Source: Ophiostoma sp. CBS 140.51
Lineage: Eukaryota > Ascomycota > Sordariomycetes > Ophiostomatales > Ophiostomataceae
NCBI GenBank assembly: GCA_029298735.1
Contig: JANSLP010000400.1
Location: 1-26,938, forward strand
DNA length: 26,938 nt
Direction: 5' to 3'
This document shows, in pieces, positions 1-9,420 of the stretch. Under the pieces are notes generated by a model. That model worked only from the letters and a program-made list of their open reading frames with translations, searched no databases and had not been told where the DNA came from. Position 1 is the first letter of the stretch; every line of letters begins with the position of its first letter. Both the position numbers and the translations under genes were made by a program.

Positions 1-109
1 GGGGGGGGAGGTGTGGGGGGGGGGGGGGTAGAGAAAAGATAGGGGTGTTTTTTTTTGGGGGGGGGGGGGGGAAGGAGGGGGGGGGGGGGGGGGTGGGGGT
101 GGTGGGGGT

Positions 110-148
<39 letters not shown>
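1..148. repeat. G-homopolymer / G-rich low-complexity tract
   Basis: Almost every base is G, in long runs separated by single A or T bases or short T-rich stretches. The longest uninterrupted run is about 39 G at 110-148. The apparent glycine-rich reading frame across it is only the translation of poly-G and is not called as a gene. It is not a telomere repeat, because no TTAGGG-like unit is present. It could be a real G-quadruplex-forming tract or a sequencing artefact at a contig end; base composition alone cannot separate these. Confidence 0.9.
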
Positions 149-149
<1 letters not shown>

Positions 150-1871
150 GTTGATAGCGAAGGCGGGGCGCTTTTTGGCGGGCGGTGAATCTTTTAGGGA
201 AAGAGCGAGGGGCGCAAGACAAAAGACCAAGAGGGGCCCTGTGGACTTTGACACCTTGGGAGGCTTGGAGCTAGACGGGCCTGGACCTGGGCGGACGAGT
301 GGGAAATCGTGTATCTGTGCCAGTACATGAAGCCCGAGGGAGCAGCTCTGTGTTACGGCGTATTGTTACGTCGTCGGTTGTTTCGCAGGCTGAAGCAAGG
401 ATGCTCGTGGGTCGTCAAAAAGTTCAAAAAAGTACCACAGTAGGGAGCAGAGGCGGCGGTTAAAGAGACGGAGTGACGCCAATGGGCGACGGACGAGATA
501 TGATGCCAAGATGACTGAGAGGGCAGGAACGGCGCAAGTGCGAGGTCACACAGTTGACTAACAAGGCAGGAGCATTTTGGGAAGGCGTGACGGAAGTTCA
601 AACGAAGAAGGCACGAAGGCAACAGCAAAAGAAAGAGGAAACTGCTTAAGTGTGAATTTCACAGGCAGACACCAATCTGCAATAAAACACAGATGCATGA
701 AACAGCAGCTTGGTATATTTTTTCTTCAAATTTTGTTCTCCTTTCTCTTCTCGTCTCCTGTTTTCGGTCGTTATTTACACGTCCCCCCGTCGTTTTCTCA
801 TCACATTATCGCTTCTCCTTTCTCAGCTTTCAGAGAAGGCCAAAGAGATAAGTGCTAGAAAATTTCTGCTGCAGCGGCGAAGCCGACTTGCACCAGATTG
901 GGCGGGTGCTAAAGACCCTGCGCGGGCAGTAGCGATCCTAGCGAATGGAGAACAAAGGGTAAACGGGGTGATCAGGCACCCCGAACGTGTGACCCAGCCC
1001 AGCGGGGAGAAGGAGGGAAGGAGCGAAAGGTGGGCGGCGTGTTGCGTATCTTCCGACGTAATTGCTTTTGATAGCGCACTTTTTTTTTGTGACAGGTGCG
1101 ATGGTGGCAGGTGCGATGGGAGCAAAAGGAGCAAAAGCAGCAACGGGAAGCATTGGCGCAGCCTTGGCAAAGGTCAAGGAAACGAAACGGGACACAGATG
1201 ATAGGGCCACATGAGACGAAAAAAACAAGACAGGCTCGATGGGAAATGGGGAAGGCCGAATGACGAAAGATATACGGTACGATCTTTGGCTGTCCCCAAC
1301 AAAACTTAAATCCCATTCTTGATTCTTTTCGTTTTCTTTTTTCAACATCTTCCACCAGTCAAGTACCCTGATTTCCGGGGGCAGTCGAACGACACAGAAC
1401 GAAGGGCACAGGCCTAGGTCGTCATCGAGCCTGTTTCCGCTGGCCGTCAGCCCTATGAACGCTTCGTGTTGAACCCTGAATGCTGATTGTCAGCTCACAT
1501 ACATGACTATCAGCAACTGCCAACGGATGTCTTTATATCTCCACAATTTATGCCGTGCCCATGGCCCCTTCTAGATTTGGCAACTGCCCGAATTGTTTTT
1601 GAGGCACCAGAGGCACCTTCCTGAACAGCATACTCTCATACTTTGTGCTTCTGCCCCAAGTATTTGGACAATCTATATTGCACCGCAGATGGCAATCAAC
1701 GGGGTCAAACTGTAAAATGATTTGATTGATTGTCCCAGCCTACCAGCAATTATTGCCACCCGTACCAAATGACGAAACGGTCGGAGCATGCAGTCCGTAT
1801 GCAGGTGCATCACTTTTGACAGGAAGAGGGAACTGTGATGCATCGACAACCCCCAACATCGCTTCATCTAT
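149..1871. other. Spacer without a recognisable gene
   Basis: Several short open frames exist on both strands but none shows a family motif, a convincing start or plausible splice partners. The plus strand is purine-rich at about 150-650 and 820-1260, so the minus strand is pyrimidine-rich, as fungal promoter and leader DNA often is. A short CT-rich stretch lies at about 715-775. A small imperfect tandem unit (CAGGTGCGATGG) occurs twice near 1093-1122. Part may be promoter DNA for a gene off the left edge, but that is inference. Confidence 0.5.
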
Positions 1872-2399
1872 ATGGACTCAACAGGTCGCCAGAAAATCCG
1901 ACTGCCAAGCAAACGCTCCCGGCAAGGTTGGTTAACTTGTCGAACACGACACAAGAAATGTGATTAGCAGCAGCCGGTATGTTTAGGATGTGCTCGTAAC
2001 CAACTCATTTGCAATTGGCCTGGGGTTATAGGGGCGTGTCTTGTCTTTCTGCACACAAGCGTGCACGGTACTGCACCACCCACGGACGCCCTGTATGCGG
2101 TCATCGAGCCCTGCCTCGAGGCGTTCCTGGACGGCTTCGAGGCCTCATCTTATGAGAGCCCCCAGTGGACGACCATGATGTGGCCTGTGATGCTGGCTGG
2201 TTCGTGCATGCGAGATCCAGAGCAACGAAGCCGCCTCTGGCAGACGACGCTCAACGCGACCATCAAGATGCGTTGCTTTGAGCATGCACTGCAACAGCTA
2301 TCTCTTCTGTGGACAATAATGGACGTGGAAGGGGATGGTGGAGCCAGCTACTACGACACTTATGGTTTATCCAAGGTGTTGGAGGTGCACAAAATTTAA
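1872..2399 (+). pseudogene. Decayed Zn2Cys6 transcription factor (Fungal_trans_2 type), internally deleted
   Basis: One frame starting at ATG 1872 encodes a basic N-terminus and then a Zn(II)2Cys6 cluster with two lesions. The first metal-binding Cys is Trp (TGG at 1929-1931, context GWLTCRTRHKKCD). An in-frame TAG at 1965-1967 sits between the third and fourth ligands. After the stop the same frame resumes the cluster (PVCLGCARNQLICNWP) with correct C-x2-C-x6-C spacing. It then jumps to what looks like the C-terminal end of the PF11951 regulator family, with MMWPVMLAGSCMRDPEQR, a following helical stretch with LLWTIMD, and TGA-free reading to a TAA at 2397-2399. The usual several hundred residues between zinc cluster and C-terminus are missing. 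No splice pair was found that skips the TAG without destroying the cluster. I read this as a dead gene; a shortened functional remnant is less likely. The family assignment of the C-terminal part is from pattern recognition. Confidence 0.72.
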
Positions 2400-2681
2400 A
2401 TGTGCATGGGATGAAACAGGCAAAGGAGACGATCAGTGGACAAATACGATACCAATAGACAAAATTGAATGTGAAAAACCTCATACGCACGGAACTCAAT
2501 ATACAGAAATAAGAGAGCAAATAGTCCTGGAATCTCATCTAAGTGGAAGGTGCTGAAATGTCAAGAAGAGAAAGAGCGGTCGCAGTCTACCAGTCGTCGC
2601 TTCTACAACCAGACCTAGGTGTGGTCTCGGTGTGGGCCCTGTATCTCCACCTTATAATTGAGTCTAGTACTCACTTCTTTC

Positions 2682-2800
2682 ACGTACGGCCATAGATACA
2701 GGAGAACACGGGATCCCGTCCGCTCTCCCCTAGTTAAACCTGTAATCGGCGGATTAGTAGTTGGGTCGGTGACGACCAGCGAATACCCGCTGCTGTACGT
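2682..2800 (+). rRNA. 5S ribosomal RNA
   Basis: This is a complete 119-nt 5S rRNA gene. The ends form helix I: ACGTACGGC at 2682-2690 pairs with GCTGTACGT at 2792-2800 with one G-U pair. The internal sequence is diagnostic: AACACGGGATCCCGTCCGCT, then TAGTTAAACC near the A-box position (+50), then GGTCGGTGACGACCAGCGAA covering the C-box (+81 to +94) and the loop E region, then TACCCGCTG. Transcription by RNA polymerase III through TFIIIA is expected from the internal promoter. It stands alone between protein-coding genes, the dispersed arrangement known from many filamentous ascomycetes, rather than inside an rDNA repeat. It looks intact. Confidence 0.96.
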
Positions 2801-2820
2801 TTTCTTTTGTTATTTTTTTT
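2800..2820 (+). terminator. RNA polymerase III T-run terminator of the 5S gene
   Basis: Immediately at the 3' end of the 5S gene there are three T-runs: four T at 2800-2803, four at 2805-2808 and eight at 2813-2820. Runs of this kind end polymerase III transcription. The first probably gives the mature 3' end and the longer one is a back-up. Confidence 0.85.
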
Positions 2821-3055
2821 GACTTTTTGTCGACTTCGGTGACGTTCAGTTTTGCTGCTGGCTACATCCTCACATTTCTTTCTTTGATATTTTTGGCCCC
2901 CACGCATTTTTGAACAAAATGTATTCAAACTCGCTAAACTTTCTAGTAAAAATGATTCATCCTATCGGCTTTCATACAGCATATCGCCCTCTTACAGTGT
3001 CACCCATCGTCATATCATGTCTTTTTTTTTTTTGTGTACTGGTTTCCTCCCCTCA

Positions 3056-5767
3056 TCAATGACCAACCCCTCCAGCTAGCCAATCGAATTGACCCGGGTC
3101 ACCGGGTGCCGGGAACATGCCACCAGCAAACCCGTTTTGTTGTTGTGGTGGTGGCTGTTGCTGTGGCTGGAAGGGCTGCTGTTGACGTTGTTGCTGCCGT
3201 TGCTGCCGTTGCTGCCGCCGGTTGCGCTCATCCTCTTCTTCTTGCTCACGGGCCCGCTGTGCCGCCTGCTGTCTCTGCTGGCGGTAGTACAGCAAGAACA
3301 TAATAGCCACAATAAGACCGACAATGACAAAGGGCTCGAGGACCGAAAACTCGCCCAGCTCGTCGTAGCCATCGCCCATGTCTTCGTCCATGTAGCCGTC
3401 GTCGTCGTACAGGTCGTCGTAAAGATCGTCTTCGTCGGCATAGCGGCCGCTGTTCACAAAAGTGTCGACCCACTGACTGAACGACCAGGAACGCGCGGGC
3501 GCGGGCTCGTCTTGGATAGAGTTAATCGAGCCGTGGGTCAGTGTGTTCCAAGCGCTCCGGATGCGCAGCTTGAGTAGGCTGAGCGTCACCGGGAGATACG
3601 CCTCCTCGTTAGTGGCGAGGGCAATGTCATAGTAGCGCTTGGCCAGGTGGAAGTCCTGGTCGAGGCCGACACCGTTCTCGTGCATCCAGCCCAGATTGTA
3701 CAGAGCTTGTGCGCTCTGGTGGTACTCGGAGGCGCCCGCATAGCACTGCACGGCCTTGTCAATGTCCTTTTCGGTGCCAATACCATTAAGGTAGTAGTCG
3801 CCCATCTTGACGAGCGAGTCGACATTGTTCTGGCGCGACGAGCGTGTAAAGTGGATCAGGCCCAGTGTCGGGTTGTCCAACAGACCCTGCTTGCTCGACG
3901 AGACCGACGACGACGACGAGGGGAGAGACAGCCACGATGGCAGCTGCAGGCTCGACTGTTGCGGGTCCAGCATGTAACCGATATTGTTCTGGGCCTTTTC
4001 ATAGCCCTGCTCGGCAGCACCCAGGTACTCCAAGAGTGCCAGCTCGTAGTCGCCGGACTCGTACGCCTGGTTGGCCTCGGTCCACGACGAGACCAGCGGG
4101 TCGGCCTTTTCGGCGACGCCCTTGTAGTAGGCCAGAGCGGGCGCGCAGGCCTTGTCGCGGCCGACACCGTGGTGGATCATCTCGGCAAGGTAGTAGAAAG
4201 CCTCAATGTTTGCGTAGCGCGCTGCCAACTCAAAGTAGTCGTTGGCAACACGCAGGTCCTCGGGCTGACCCTGGTCCAAGTGTAGCACGCCCATCTCGAC
4301 CTGGGCAGGGGCGTAGTCCTGCTCGGCGGCGGCACGGAACAGCTCGGTGGCCTTGGCAATGTTCTTCTGGCCGCCGTAGCCGTGAATGAGCATCAAGCCC
4401 ATGTAGTATTGCGACTGGGCATCGCCCTGCGCAATACCCAGTTCAAACCAAGAGCGGGCACGCTCGTAATTGGGCTCATCCAGGCCGTCGCCACGCATGT
4501 TGATGCGGCCGAGGTAGCCGGCCGCTTTACCAGCAGTCTTGTCGAGTCCGACCTTGGGGCTTTCGACTGTGCGGCCGTCCTTCTTCCAGAACTTGCTCGC
4601 GACCATCAGAAAGTACTTGCGAGCCGTGGTCATGTCACGGTCGAGTCCGCGCTGGCCCTCGTAGTAGATGCGGCCGACGTTGAGTGCCGCCTTAAAGTCG
4701 CCCTTTTGCGCCATAAGATCCAGGTATTCGATAATATCTTCGATAGAGGCATAAGCGTCCGAGTGCGGTTGTGCGCGCATAGCGTTGATTCCGGAACTGA
4801 CGGCGCTCGCACCCTCGCCATAGACACCACCAACCTCGTCCGCAATACGGTACGGCTGCTGGACCCAGCCCATTCCGCCCGGTGGGCCGGAGCGGTACCA
4901 GGCAATGGCCTTGTCGGCGACGCGCTTGTAGTACTTGACGGCCTCGTCACAGCTGCGGGGCGTGCCAACACCTGCATGGTGCCGCGATGCAACAGTCATC
5001 TCGGCGCGGGTATGGCCGCGAAGGGCGGCAAATGTGTAGTATAGCAGGGCGCGGGCCTGGTCGGGCTCGACGGCGCCGCCAATGCCGGTGGAGTACGTGA
5101 GGCCAACCATGTACATGGCGGAACTGTTGCCGTGGCTGTCGGCAAGCTCGAGGTAGTAGTCAAAGGCAACCGGGAAGTTGCGTGGGTGTGTGTAGTTGCC
5201 AAAGTAGTTCATTTCGGCGAGGAGGTAGAGGGCGTCGGGGTTGTTGTAGCGCGCAGACGACTCCTCGAGCAAACTGACAGCCTCACTCAGCGGCGCCGGG
5301 AGAGACTTGCTGGAGGACGACTGTTGCTGCTGTTGCGAGGAGGAGGACGAATGCTGTGGCTGTTGTGGCGGCGGTCCGCGCATAGAGAAGCTCGGGGCAG
5401 CCTTGAGGACGAAGCGCAGGGCGGTCGAGAACATGCCGGTCGACCGTCGTTGTCTGTGGTAGGGTTGGCTCGGGATCGAGGAGAGTTTCGCAAGAGCGGC
5501 ATCGACAAGATCGGCGCCGGGCAGCCGCTCGTTCTGACTGGAGTAGATAACGTCATCAGTGGTCGCGGGGCCGGCACCGCCCTTGTTTGCTGGGTTGCCG
5601 TCTTGTGGGTCGGCACAGTTGATGGCGACGCCCTGCAGGAGCACTAGAGATTGTATGTCAGTATGGTATCTTCACAGATTGGAGAGGAGAGGAAACATGA
5701 GAAAGAGGGGAGGCCATATATGGCCGACGTGGCACGTACGGAGCGTCCAGAGGAAGGACTGCCGCAT
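3056..5767 (-). CDS. HRD3: HRD3/SEL1L, ER-associated degradation ligase subunit (2 exons)
   Basis: Hrd3/SEL1L is the lumenal substrate-receptor partner of the Hrd1 ubiquitin ligase in the ER membrane. Exons are 5767-5740 and 5643-3056, giving 871 residues. The 96-nt intron has donor GTACGT, branch ACTGACA and acceptor CTCTAG. Splicing joins phase 1 and produces a signal peptide beginning MRQSFLWTLLLLQGVAINC, which the large exon alone lacks. Many SEL1-type helical repeats follow (for example ARSWFELGIAQGDAQSQYYM and AKRYYDIALA), and NYT and NSS give possible glycosylation sites. A very acidic stretch rich in DD/DE precedes one membrane helix at about 779-796 (VIVGLIVAIMFLLYY). A 75-residue cytosolic tail is Arg/Gln-rich. 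This is the expected type I topology and length. GTG at 5644 spans the intron-exon junction and is not a start. The gene is divergent from WDR89. Confidence 0.94.
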
Positions 5768-6651
5768 CGTGAGAGGCTAGCAAGCCGGAGGATGGGAGTT
5801 GCTTCGAGTGGGAAAGAGGAGACAAGGGAAAATGCTCAAAGCATAGAATGGCACAAGAAAAAGAAAAAGAAACGTCAAATCATTGCTTCAGTCGACGAGG
5901 AGGACAACGAGAACGTGCGTCGAATGGGGCGCCACAGGTCGTGTGGCATGAGAGAACTGTAGGCTAACGAGACTGGTGGAATAAGATGCAAAATGTACGG
6001 AAATATTGGGTGCACAAATGGAGGCCAAGAGGTGGCGGTGTAGCTGGCAAGTTTGTTGGTTAGACTGTTGGATTGTCAAATTCTGAGATTTGTGTCGTCG
6101 TGGCGTTGCGTCGTCGGTCGTGCGATCACCAAGCAGAAGGAGCGCCCTGGTCCAGGAGACGACAGCAGGAGCAACGGACGGCGGACGGGGCTTCAGGCTC
6201 AAGGCAGGAAGGCGCAACGCAACTGGTGCAAGCTGGCAAGATGAAAGCGGCGCTAGTTGAGAGCTCATGTAGCGGGAGCCATAGGCCATTGCGTCCGGTT
6301 AGTGTTCCCTCCCGACCGGTAATATTGGAAAGCCAATGATGTCGCCAGGAAGGCCTGAGACCCACTTTTATCCAGAGAGCAGTCCAGCTTAGTCATTTTG
6401 ACGATTGTGCTTTGGTGAGAAGCATTTTCACCATCAATTCTTCAACTGCAAACGACCTCCCTCATTCACAACCCAGTGTTTACGGATATACGCATCGGGG
6501 CTCTTACACAACACATATAGCCTTGGGTGACTAGTGAGATTTATTCACAATTTTTAAAAGTGAATTCAAGCATACTTTATTTCGGTTTTTATTTTCACCT
6601 TCAATTCTTCTTTTTCATTTTTATATACCCGTCCTCCTCACACCCACCACG
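5768..6651. promoter_or_regulatory. Divergent promoter region between HRD3 and WDR89
   Basis: This 884-bp spacer separates two divergently transcribed genes and must hold both promoters. A TATA-like TTTATATAC lies about 30 bp before the WDR89 ATG (near 6620). CCAAT boxes in opposite orientations form an inverted repeat at 6324-6337 (ATTGG, AAAG, CCAAT), a possible site for the CCAAT-binding complex. A purine-rich block lies at about 5855-5875. No convincing coding sequence was found, although short open frames exist on both strands. Confidence 0.6.
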
Positions 6652-7837
6652 ATGTATCACCTTGCTGGTGCCGATGAGTACCAGTTCCCGGGCTCTACAC
6701 CGCCATATGTCCTGGACCTGATCCCCCTGGCCTCTGGTCTGGCCTCGATCTCGACCGACGGCAAGCTCTCACTCTTTGATCCTCTTCGGATCGGCGCCGG
6801 TCCCAAGCGCACCTTCACAACATCACACGGAAACCTCACAGTCGCAAGAGCTTTTGACACGGCAGGATGTGTTCTGGCAACGGCGGGTGAGAACGGCACA
6901 GTGACGCTGTGGGATCTGCGTGATTCGGCAACGGGACCTCAAGCAAGCGTGAAAGTTGGTGAGTCGTATTTCACCCCAAGGAACATCACACAAAGCCAAA
7001 GACGGCAGACTGACCAGCAGGCTCCGCTGATGCAAACATCATGTCGTTGGCGTGCGATCTGTCAACACAAGCCTTGGCAGTCGGCACTGAGCTCGCCGAC
7101 TACCAGGCATCGATTGTGATCTGGTGAGTTTTCATCCCTCAATCTTTGTATGTATTTTCGTTACTGCTCACACACAGAGGGACATTCGCAATGGCCCGAC
7201 ACCCAAGGTGCGGTACAATGAGGTGCACAGCGATGATGTGACGGAGCTCAACTTCCACCCAACCAACCCGCACATATTGCTTTCTGGCTCGACAGATGGT
7301 CTTGTAAATGTTTGCGATACGCGCATCGAAGACGAAGATGAGGTCGTGATCCAGGCATTCAACCACGGCTCGTCGGTCCACCACGCTGGGTTCCTGAATG
7401 ACACGGAGGTGTATGCAATATCTCACGACGAGAAGTTGGCTCTGTACGACCTGGCAGAGGCCCGTGAGGCCGGTTCGGCGACACGCGATTTTGGCGATGT
7501 GCGGCAGGCCATCAACTGCCAGTATGTGGCCAATGTACTGCCCAAGTCGGGCGGCCAAGCAGGGGGCGTTATCGGTGCAGGTTCTCAAGAGTATGTCCTC
7601 TCGTCACTTATAATATTTGTTTTATTTGATCGTCACTAACATTACAGCTCCGAAATGTTCCAGCTGGTGCACCTTACCAAAGGCAAGGACTGGGCATTTG
7701 CGCTCGACTCGGTCGTTGGTTTGCCTGGTGCGCACGGCTCTGAGATCGTGCGCGGCTTCTGCGTGTTCGACGAGCAGCAGGTGGTCTACACATGTGGTGA
7801 GGACGGCAAGATTCGCGCATGGCGGCCACCTGCGTAG
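6652..7837 (+). CDS. WDR89: WDR89-type WD40 repeat protein (4 exons)
   Basis: Exons are 6652-6958, 7021-7123, 7180-7590 and 7648-7837, giving 336 residues; the introns are only 62, 56 and 57 nt. Donors are GTGAGT, GTGAGT and GTATGT, and branch motifs include CTGAC and CACTAAC. WD repeats are visible in order: ATAGENGTVTLWDLR, a repeat completed by splicing exons 2 and 3 (ASIVIWDIR), and LLSGSTDGLVNVCDTR with the downstream DEDEVVIQAFNHGSSVHHAGF, which closely follows the WDR89 pattern. The C-terminus is VVYTCGEDGKIRAWRPPA. WDR89 proteins are single beta-propellers with poorly defined function, so a scaffolding role is inference. The length is slightly below the vertebrate protein. Introns 1 and 2 end in closely spaced AGs (see findings). 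The gene converges on FRG1 with a gap of 180 bp. Confidence 0.92.
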
Positions 7838-8017
7838 TCGATGTCCTAAAAGAGTCAAAAAACAAAGGACGAAAGAAGGACGAAATGAGAAGGGTATCTT
7901 TGCCTTTATTCGACTATTGAGCTATCTGTGATTGTCCCTGCATATATATCCATCCATACCAATGCCAATATAATTCAAATACACATAACGAACCATAAAC
8001 TCCCATCACGCACCCTC

Positions 8018-8887
8018 TCACGCATACGTATCGCTTTTGCCTTTGACCTTCATGTCCAGCAGCCGCTCGTGATAGTCACCCTCGCGCCGCGCCCGTTTAA
8101 GCAGCTTGACCTCATCATCCTCCAGCCGCCGGCCCACGGCTGTCTCAAGCTCTCGTCGGCTAACCTTCTCACGCGCCTTTTCTTCTTTGGACGCCTTGAT
8201 GTGCGGCTTGAAGCGTGCTTGCATGCGGATGCGGACGCCTGTAAAGACACCAGCTTCTGTCGCATCGCCACGCAGTTCTGGTACAGCGTCGGCCTTGGCT
8301 GCTGCACTCTTGGGTGACTGGACCGACAGATAGGTGTCGCGCAGCGTCTTGATTTGGAAGATTTCGGGCTCTTGCGGCACGGCGTCTTTGCTTTGTGCTG
8401 ATACTGCTGCATCCACCAAGACAAACGACTCCAGCGGCGAGACTGCAATCGATGTTGCCGAGAACAGTCCGTACTTGTCACAACCCAGGTACTTGCCGTG
8501 GTGGCCCTTGAACAGGAAATGCTCTGTGCCCACCACACGGCTCGCTACCCAGACTTGGCGAACATCGTGCGGTTCGGCGCTTGCTGGGTTGCCGTCGACA
8601 ATGTTCTCGATCGGCATGGCAAAGACCTTGCCGTTGGCGTCGGAGGCCAGCGCCGTCGGTTTTGTGTCGCTTGTTCCGGGTAGCACAACCAAGACCGGTC
8701 CAGAGACATCGCTCAAGGCTTCAGCCGAAACCCATGTGTCGTCATCGGCCACCGTCTCGTCACCGCCAGCGACCTCAACTGCCTTGCGTTTCCGCAAGTC
8801 GTCATCTCCGTCACGGTCCCGATCGCGGTCGCGGTGCTTGCGTTTCTTGACTTTCTTGTCACCTTTGAATGTGAGTGGCTTCACCAT
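8018..8887 (-). CDS. FRG1: FRG1 family nuclear/nucleolar RNA-associated protein
   Basis: This single-exon gene encodes 289 residues. A lysine/arginine-rich N-terminus (KKVKKRKHRDRDRDRD, about residues 10-26) looks like a nuclear localisation signal. A fascin-like beta-trefoil follows: VWVASRVVGTEHFLFKGHHG, KYLGCDKYGLFSATSIAVSP and FQIKTLRDTYLSVQS. The C-terminus is basic and helical, ending LLDMKVKGKSDTYA, matching the end of the FRG1 family. FRG1 homologues are nuclear or nucleolar and linked to RNA processing. I chose ATG 8887 because the family N-terminus MVKPL begins there and the context is strong (CGCCATGG). The frame stays open for 73 codons upstream, but that translation shows no homology and is probably leader. 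Confidence 0.93.
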   Translation of the reverse strand: MVKPLTFKGDKKVKKRKHRDRDRDRDGDDDLRKRKAVEVAGGDETVADDDTWVSAEALSDVSGPVLVVLPGTSDTKPTALASDANGKVFAMPIENIVDGNPASAEPHDVRQVWVASRVVGTEHFLFKGHHGKYLGCDKYGLFSATSIAVSPLESFVLVDAAVSAQSKDAVPQEPEIFQIKTLRDTYLSVQSPKSAAAKADAVPELRGDATEAGVFTGVRIRMQARFKPHIKASKEEKAREKVSRRELETAVGRRLEDDEVKLLKRARREGDYHERLLDMKVKGKSDTYA

Positions 8888-9420
8888 GGCGATAGTAGAG
8901 GTGAAGTTTGATGAAATGTGTGTTGATTTTGTTGGTGTTTTGTTGATGAGAGATGAGAGATGTAAAAGGCAGGAACCCAAAGCCCTGCCTTGGCCCTGTA
9001 ATCCACACCTGCCAGCTGCAGCACGCGCTAGCCAATCACAGCCGTAAAAATTAACTTCAAAGCAAAGAGCACCTGGAAGAACATACAATAACCTGTGCAG
9101 GATCACGGGTGTTCTTTCATAAATGCGTTTTTAAAGGTAATAGAGAACCATATATAAAACCTCTGCGATATAAAAACACATTACTAGTTCTTTCCAGTTG
9201 TGTGGATAGAAAGTATTATCTTACTTGATGTTGTGAACAGCACCATCCTTGTACCAAGTGATTATGTAATACGGCAAGGCCCCTGTGGGCTAGCGGGATT
9301 CTGGGGAAAACCTTCGCTAACTACACTGTAGCGAATTGGACCTCACCTCTCGACACTACTCTCGTAGAATGGCCATTTTATAGAGACCATTCTCGCCCCC
9401 ATAGATACCCCACGACAGAC
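8888..9420. promoter_or_regulatory. Divergent promoter region between FRG1 and the TMEM70-like gene
   Basis: This 533-bp spacer lies between two divergent starts. A CCAAT box lies near 9032-9036. Two perfect 7-bp-stem hairpins lie on the TMEM70-like side: TTCGCTA at 9313-9319 with TAGCGAA at 9329-9335 (9-nt loop), and AGAATGG at 9366-9372 with CCATTCT at 9387-9393 (14-nt loop containing TTTTATAG). The second ends 27 bp before the ATG at 9421. I see no tRNA or other RNA gene here. Confidence 0.5.

Noticed and set aside
55..330. Glycine-rich 91-codon open frame
   Set aside because: It is the translation of a G homopolymer, with no support for a gene.
3089..5647. Long plus-strand open frames antisense to HRD3 (for example 3647-4285 and 4382-5044)
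   Set aside because: They are shadows caused by GC-rich codon use in HRD3; no motif, and the minus frame clearly encodes SEL1 repeats.
8888..9106. N-terminal extension of FRG1 by 73 codons
   Set aside because: The extension has no family similarity and the ATG at 8887 has a strong context and matches the family start.
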